From: Balneolales bacterium
Lineage (GTDB): Bacteria; Bacteroidota; Rhodothermia; Balneolales; Natronogracilivirgulaceae
Direction: 5' to 3'
NCBI GenBank assembly: GCA_007133875.1
Contig: SLLW01000372.1
Coordinates: 1-11,590, forward strand
Length of the DNA stretch: 11,590 bases
The notes under the pieces are model-generated. The model saw nothing but the letters and a program-made list of their open reading frames with translations. It did no database searches and was not told the DNA's origin. Made by a program: the position numbers and the translations under genes. The stretch's first letter is position 1; each line of letters starts with the position of its first letter. Shown here piece after piece: positions 7,888 to 11,590 of this stretch.

Positions 7888-9333
7888 TTACTCGACACCC
7901 CAAACCACCGTTGCCGCACTTACCGGAGGAATCTCTGTAACCGCTCTCTTTCCATCGCTGTAGATATGGAAAGCAGTAGCCGTTTCAGAGGGATTAAACA
8001 CAAGCAGTACAGTCCCTCCATCCGGCCGGGTAAATGCTACATTCGGCAGATCATCCAACTCGGTAGAGTAGATACGAACCGAACCCGGGCGTACGAATTT
8101 CGAAGCATGGGCGATAAAGTAATAAGCGTCATTACGTGTCACCTGGTCGCCGTCAATTGTAATACCCCCCAGACAAAGAGTGCATCCACCTTCAGTATGA
8201 GGTTCCAGGTCGGGGTTGGAAACCATATTCCACTGCAACACATTCCGGCTCCAGTTCCGGGGGGCTCCAATCATCAGGTTTTGCATATGCCAGGGAAAGT
8301 TGTCGGAAAATTCACTGTTGGCTCCCACCCACTGTTCCGTGAAATAAAGCTTTTTGTCAGGGTGTTGTTCATGAACCTCACTCATGGACGCGATTTCACC
8401 ACCATACAGATGGAAAGCAGTACCGTGCACATAGCGGGCGGCTTCCGGATCATCCAGGATCTCCAGAGGGTAGTCGATCCGATCAAGATTGTGGTCGTAG
8501 ATGATGATCTTTGTATCAATACCATGCTCCTGAAATGCCGGACCCAGATGATTTTTGATAAATTCAGCCTGTTCATCCGCTTTCATCAGCAGGCTGGGGT
8601 TGTTACCAGGGTGAAGAGGTTCATTCTGCACCGTGATGGCGTCGATTTGAATGCCCTCCCGGGCCATCTCCTCCACATATCGTACAAAATAAAGCGCATA
8701 GGCGTCATAAAACTCAGGCAACAAGCTGCCGCCAATAGAGTTTTGATTGCTTTTCATCCAGGTGGGGGGTGACCATGGAGAACCGAGTATGGGAATCTCG
8801 GGAGCCAGTTCAAGAATCTCCTTCAGCATCGGTATCAGATACGCCCGGTCAGGGTCAAGACTAAAATGCTCCATTTCCTGATCGGTTTCTCCTGCCGGCA
8901 GATCACTGTATGAGAAGACATACGGATCCAAATCGGAGGCACCGATGCTTACTCTCAAATAACTTACTCCAATACCATCTCCTGCGGTCGTAAACAGTTC
9001 ACGCAGCAGTTCGGCTCTGGCCTCATCACTCATCTCCGAGAGCCACAAAGCGCTTCCCCCAGTCAGTGTATATCCGAAACCTTCCATTTCCTGGTAAGTC
9101 TGGTCCGGATCTATCCTGATTGTTACCGTTGCCTCATGGCTCTGGTCATTATCTTCTGAAACGAATATCAAAGGCTGATTCTGTTTCTCAAAAAGTGCAG
9201 ACTTGTCAACACTGGTCAGCCATACCTCTGCGCTCATTTCTGTGTTTTGTTGTCCGCACGATAGCGGTATTGAAACTGTAATAAAAAGCAGCGCTATAAA
9301 AAAAAGAGCTCTGCAGCTAGGGAGCTGATTCAT
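7888..9333 (-). CDS. GH30 family glycoside hydrolase, second paralog, between the sigma and anti-sigma genes
   Basis: This 481-residue exported enzyme is a paralog of the GH30 at 301-1752, not a recent duplicate. The signal peptide has a hydrophobic core at 10-24 and a probable lipidation Cys26, but the lipobox P-L-S-C is imperfect and the next residues (GQQNTE) lack the acidic cluster of the other lipoproteins here, so it may face the periplasm. GH30 motifs are MEGFGYTLTGGSA (83-95), DGIGVSYLRVSIGASD (119-134), SPWSPPTWMK (185-194), TVQNEP with predicted acid/base E238, and LYFTE with predicted nucleophile E333. C384-x2-C387 follows, and the C-terminal beta domain ends in ATVVWGVE. The residues after the nucleophile are QWVGA, against ISGGGW in the other paralog, so specificity or cleavage mode may differ. 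Beta-1,6- or beta-1,3/1,6-glucan is the likely substrate by family. The gene appears complete. Confidence 0.92.
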   Translation of the reverse strand: MNQLPSCRALFFIALLFITVSIPLSCGQQNTEMSAEVWLTSVDKSALFEKQNQPLIFVSEDNDQSHEATVTIRIDPDQTYQEMEGFGYTLTGGSALWLSEMSDEARAELLRELFTTAGDGIGVSYLRVSIGASDLDPYVFSYSDLPAGETDQEMEHFSLDPDRAYLIPMLKEILELAPEIPILGSPWSPPTWMKSNQNSIGGSLLPEFYDAYALYFVRYVEEMAREGIQIDAITVQNEPLHPGNNPSLLMKADEQAEFIKNHLGPAFQEHGIDTKIIIYDHNLDRIDYPLEILDDPEAARYVHGTAFHLYGGEIASMSEVHEQHPDKKLYFTEQWVGANSEFSDNFPWHMQNLMIGAPRNWSRNVLQWNMVSNPDLEPHTEGGCTLCLGGITIDGDQVTRNDAYYFIAHASKFVRPGSVRIYSTELDDLPNVAFTRPDGGTVLLVFNPSETATAFHIYSDGKRAVTEIPPVSAATVVWGVE

Positions 9334-9375
9334 GGTGTTTGGTTTTATAATACTATAGGAGGATTGAACTTAAGC

Positions 9376-9400
9376 CTGGTACAATTGGTAATTGAACCAG
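9376..9400. repeat. 25-bp near-perfect inverted repeat upstream of GH30
   Basis: CTGGT-A-CAATT (9376-9386) is mirrored by AATTG-A-ACCAG (9390-9400) around a 3-base centre. Ten of eleven positions pair, with a single A/A mismatch. It starts 43 bp upstream of the GH30 ATG and lies inside the 127-bp gap (9334-9460) after the sigma gene. It has no T-run on either side, so it is either an operator-like dyad or an RNA hairpin in the intercistronic transcript. Confidence 0.6.
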
Positions 9401-9437
9401 TAAACAACTAATAGTAGTGACACGAAATAATATCTCT

Positions 9438-9452
9438 CCCCCCAAAAAAAAA
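9438..9452 (-). repeat. T9-G6 tract after the sigma-factor stop codon
   Basis: On the minus strand nine T followed by six G begin eight bases past the TGA of the sigma gene. This is the second copy of the T-run/G-run pattern seen at 7875-7887. Confidence 0.5.
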
Positions 9453-9460
9453 CTTCACCC

Positions 9461-10057
9461 TCAAAACAGATACAGGCAAAACCCCATTGTGCATAAAATC
9501 ATATTATCAAGTTGAGGGCCGAGATACGCTTTTAGCTTTTTCAATGCAATCGTGATCTGATTTTCAATCGTTTTTTCCGACAACCCGAGTTTTTGAGCAA
9601 TCTCCCTGTTGGTCATATCCGTATTACGACTCATGTTGAAAATAACACGACATCGCTCGGGTAGTTCACGAATGGCTTCCAATGCCTGACTGTGTAATTT
9701 TCGCATCCTTTCATCATCTTCAGCATCCGGTTCCTGAACGGCTTCAAGGGAGTTTTCCAGATGGCTAATTTGATTAATTTTTACCCTGCCAATATCTCTT
9801 ATATAGTTTAAACAACGATTCCGAACAGAGCGAAACAAATAGCTTTTCACCGAAACAGTGATGATAACTTTTTTTCTGTTTACCCACAGACTGATAAACA
9901 ATTCCTGAACGATATCTTCTACTACCTGATGATCTCCGACAAAACTGTGGGCATGTCGACACAACGGTGTATACCATTGGTCAAACAATGACCTGAAAGC
10001 CGATGCTTGATCATTTTGAATATCTGCCAACAGTTTTTCTGAACTTGTACCAGCCAT
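9461..10057 (-). CDS. fecI: FecI-type ECF RNA polymerase sigma factor
   Basis: The 198-residue cytoplasmic sigma-70-family factor of the extracytoplasmic-function class directs RNA polymerase to target promoters, probably those of this locus. Residue numbers start from the ATG at 10055-10057. Region 2 spans about 20-90, with FRSLFDQWYTPLCRHA, VEDIVQELFISLW (46-58) and KSYLFRSVRNRCLNYIR (71-87). Region 4 spans about 120-178, with ELPERCRVIFNMSR and the helix-turn-helix TNREIAQKLGLSEKTIENQI (149-168). A hydrophobic tail NMILCTMGFCLYLF ends the protein. An in-frame GTG at 10070-10072 would add five residues (MGGWS); the ATG is preferred because it gives the usual family N-terminus. It heads the minus-strand series and is divergent from the T9SS cargo gene. 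Its partner FecR is two genes downstream, after a GH30 gene. Confidence 0.94.
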   Translation of the reverse strand: MAGTSSEKLLADIQNDQASAFRSLFDQWYTPLCRHAHSFVGDHQVVEDIVQELFISLWVNRKKVIITVSVKSYLFRSVRNRCLNYIRDIGRVKINQISHLENSLEAVQEPDAEDDERMRKLHSQALEAIRELPERCRVIFNMSRNTDMTNREIAQKLGLSEKTIENQITIALKKLKAYLGPQLDNMILCTMGFCLYLF

Positions 10058-10180
10058 AGACCATCCACCCACAGGTCAACTTTCCGTCTTCGGCAACCTC
10101 TTTACTATTCGTGCCTTATTCCGGAGTAAATAAATTCAGTGTATTGAAGCTTTGAAATCTTTGCGAATACTTATTCCCTT

Positions 10181-10206
10181 GATCCCGACATTTGATCCCG
10201 ACATTT
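10181..10206. repeat. 13-bp exact tandem duplication
   Basis: GATCCCGACATTT occurs twice in immediate succession (10181-10193 and 10194-10206). It lies about 125 bp upstream of the sigma ATG and about 160 bp upstream of the plus-strand gene. It may be a doubled regulator-binding site or a simple slippage duplication. Confidence 0.8.
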
Positions 10207-10322
10207 ATATATTACAAAAAATACAATCGTTCCGGTATCCTCAATTTTATAACTGACCGGGAAGGGCTTTTTCGGATTTCTTTTAGGGGTATAGAATAAA
10301 ATGGTGTCCCCCTTATTGAACA

Positions 10323-10336
10323 GGGATAAAAATCCC
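10323..10336 (+). other. Small hairpin in the leader of the secreted-protein gene
   Basis: GGGAT (10323-10327), loop AAAA, ATCCC (10332-10336), followed three bases later by four T (10339-10342). It lies about 31 bp ahead of the ATG. The five-pair stem is weak; it could be an attenuator-like element or chance. Confidence 0.25.
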
Positions 10337-10367
10337 GATTTTACCCAACAAGAAAATATAAATACAT

Positions 10368-11590
10368 ATGAAAAAATTTTACAGTCTTTCATTAACGCTT
10401 GCTTTGTGCCTGCTTTTCTCCGGAGCCGCCACAGGTCAAAACCTGTTGCAAGGAGGTGACATGGAGAGCGAGGATTATTGGAATGTGTCCAATCTCAATT
10501 CCGATGTCGACGTAACCTATGAATTTGGTTACACTGCAACCACTCCGGAGCATGGTGAGGGTGGAGCACTGATGGTTTCAAGTTCCGTATCGGGAGAGGA
10601 TGGTGATCAACTTTCCAACATTGTTTTTTACCAGGAAATCACCCTTGAAGGTGGTGAAACTTACCTCTTTGACGGAGCTTTCAAGGATGTTGAGGGATTG
10701 GATCAGTTTTGGGCAGAAGTAAGTATCCTGCCGGAACCACCCGAACTTGGTGAAGACTGGGGTGAGCACTTTTCCGGTTTTAACACCTGGGGTGGATGTG
10801 GCGATGGTGTTGACGGCACCTTCGTGGAAGATGGTTGTGAAGGAGATAACCTCTATACCGTTGAAGGAGAAGGAGAGCAGACCCTCTATCTCGGAATAAA
10901 AGTCGGCAATGGCAGCTGGGACGCGGGTGTCACGCAATCGTTTACCATATTGATCGATGAAGTCAGCCTTACCCTGGCCGACTTGGTTGAGTATAATGTA
11001 ACTTTTAATGTTAATATGGCTGAAGCAGAAGGTTTTGACGCTGCTAATCATGATGTTTATATTACCGGTGAAGTGAGCGGATGGGCTGAACCAGGGACTG
11101 TTCCTGAACATCAGTTGAATCCCCACCAGGACCTGGAAGACACATATACAATTACCCTGACATTGCAGGAAAACTCCTATGAGTACAAGTATTTCTTTGT
11201 ACCCCATGATGTCGACCAGAGCTGGGATTATGGCGAGTGGGACGGTGACCCAAACCGCTCTATCACCGTTTCCGAAGATATGGAAGTACAGGATATATGG
11301 GGCGAACAACCGGAACCTACCAATGTTCGTCAAATCGCAGATACCCCTGGTTCTTTCCAGTTGGAACAAAACTATCCCAACCCCTTTAATCCCTCAACTT
11401 CTATTGTGTTCAACTTGCAGGAATCAGCCCATGTCACACTGGAAGTGTTTAACATTCAGGGGCAGCACATAGAAACCCTGGTAAACAGCTCATTGAGTGC
11501 CGGTGTACATACCGTCAACTTCAATGCCTCTCAATTGGCAAGTGGCCTGTATTTGTACCGCCTGCAAGCAGGAAGTTTTGTACAGACACG
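10368..11590 (+). CDS. Secreted two-module putative glycan-binding protein with T9SS type A sorting domain (3' end beyond window)
   Basis: An open frame runs from ATG at 10368-10370 to the window end, with 407 complete codons visible and no stop. The N-terminal signal peptide MKKFYSLSLTLALCLLFSGAATG probably is cut before QN (24-25). Module 1 (about 25-203) begins NLLQGGDMES and looks like a CBM4/9-type or galactose-binding-like beta-sandwich, with C144 and C157 in a Gly/Asp-rich loop. Module 2 (about 207-302) starts YNVTFNVNMAEAEGFD and has YITGEVSGWAEPG, YEYKYFF and GEWDGDPNRSITV, resembling starch-binding-type (CBM20/48-like, SusE-like) folds. A linker follows. The T9SS sorting domain (about 329 onward) contains LEQNYPNPFNPSTSI and SAGVHTVNFNASQLASGLYL, and probably only about ten residues are missing. 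No catalytic residues are recognised, so binding of glycan at the cell surface or in the medium is an inference from fold-like motifs and location. It is transcribed away from the PUL's sigma gene. Confidence 0.85.
   Translation, partial: MKKFYSLSLTLALCLLFSGAATGQNLLQGGDMESEDYWNVSNLNSDVDVTYEFGYTATTPEHGEGGALMVSSSVSGEDGDQLSNIVFYQEITLEGGETYLFDGAFKDVEGLDQFWAEVSILPEPPELGEDWGEHFSGFNTWGGCGDGVDGTFVEDGCEGDNLYTVEGEGEQTLYLGIKVGNGSWDAGVTQSFTILIDEVSLTLADLVEYNVTFNVNMAEAEGFDAANHDVYITGEVSGWAEPGTVPEHQLNPHQDLEDTYTITLTLQENSYEYKYFFVPHDVDQSWDYGEWDGDPNRSITVSEDMEVQDIWGEQPEPTNVRQIADTPGSFQLEQNYPNPFNPSTSIVFNLQESAHVTLEVFNIQGQHIETLVNSSLSAGVHTVNFNASQLASGLYLYRLQAGSFVQT

Larger units (their letters stand above)
10058..10367. 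promoter_or_regulatory. Divergent intergenic region between the sigma gene and the secreted-protein gene
   Basis: About 310 bp separate the two divergent starts, so promoters for both must lie here. It holds a 13-bp tandem duplication (10181-10206) and a GGGAT-AAAA-ATCCC hairpin (10323-10336). I could not assign a confident promoter on either strand. A short minus-strand frame crosses part of it but has no recognisable features. Confidence 0.5.

Noticed and set aside
9351..9363. Purine-rich AGGAGG-like stretch on the plus strand near 9357-9362
   Set aside because: No plus-strand gene starts after it; on the minus strand it reads as pyrimidines and cannot be a ribosome-binding site for the GH30.
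10171..10392. 73-codon minus-strand frame in the divergent intergenic region
   Set aside because: It covers the start codon and signal peptide of the plus-strand gene, has no recognisable domain, and its start would lie inside that gene.
10578..11369. 263-codon open frame on the minus strand
   Set aside because: It lies opposite the plus-strand secreted protein, which has a signal peptide and a recognisable T9SS domain; the minus-strand translation has no family features.

Overview
The window looks like part of a polysaccharide utilization locus (PUL) from a Bacteroidota-like bacterium. The best guess is the Balneolota/Rhodothermota branch, probably marine or halophilic. The reasons are a SusC/SusD pair, a FecI/FecR-type sigma/anti-sigma pair, lipoproteins with acidic residues right after the lipid cysteine, weak or absent Shine-Dalgarno sites, a moderate GC content, and a type IX secretion sorting domain of the NYPNPFNPST type. 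The taxonomic placement is inference from these features; no rRNA or marker gene is present.

Layout on the minus strand, read in the direction of transcription from right to left: an ECF sigma factor (9461-10057), a GH30 glycoside hydrolase (7888-9333), a FecR anti-sigma factor (6781-7827), a 233-bp gap, a SusC-type TonB-dependent transporter with an STN signalling domain (3266-6547), a SusD glycan-binding lipoprotein (1789-3252), a second GH30 lipoprotein (301-1752), and at the left edge a short lipoprotein-like reading frame (15-179) containing an 18-base A/T homopolymer. On the plus strand, diverging from the sigma gene, is a secreted two-module protein with a C-terminal T9SS sorting domain (10368 to beyond the right edge).

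Proposed working of the locus (inference from known families): the surface GH30 enzyme(s) and SusD capture and cut a beta-linked glucan, and SusC imports the fragments using TonB energy. The STN domain of SusC reports the loaded state through FecR to release the sigma factor, which raises expression of the locus. GH30 enzymes of this type cut beta-1,6- or beta-1,3/1,6-glucan side chains, so laminarin-like algal glucan or fungal beta-1,6-glucan are the leading substrate candidates. The diverging T9SS cargo protein is a candidate extra glycan-binding protein.

The least ordinary points are the GH30 gene lodged between the sigma and anti-sigma genes, the different predicted localization of the two GH30 paralogs, the A18 tract inside or just ahead of a lipoprotein signal sequence, a 25-bp near-perfect inverted repeat upstream of the second GH30, and a 13-bp exact tandem duplication in the divergent promoter region. 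No mobile elements, tRNA, rRNA or CRISPR arrays were seen.
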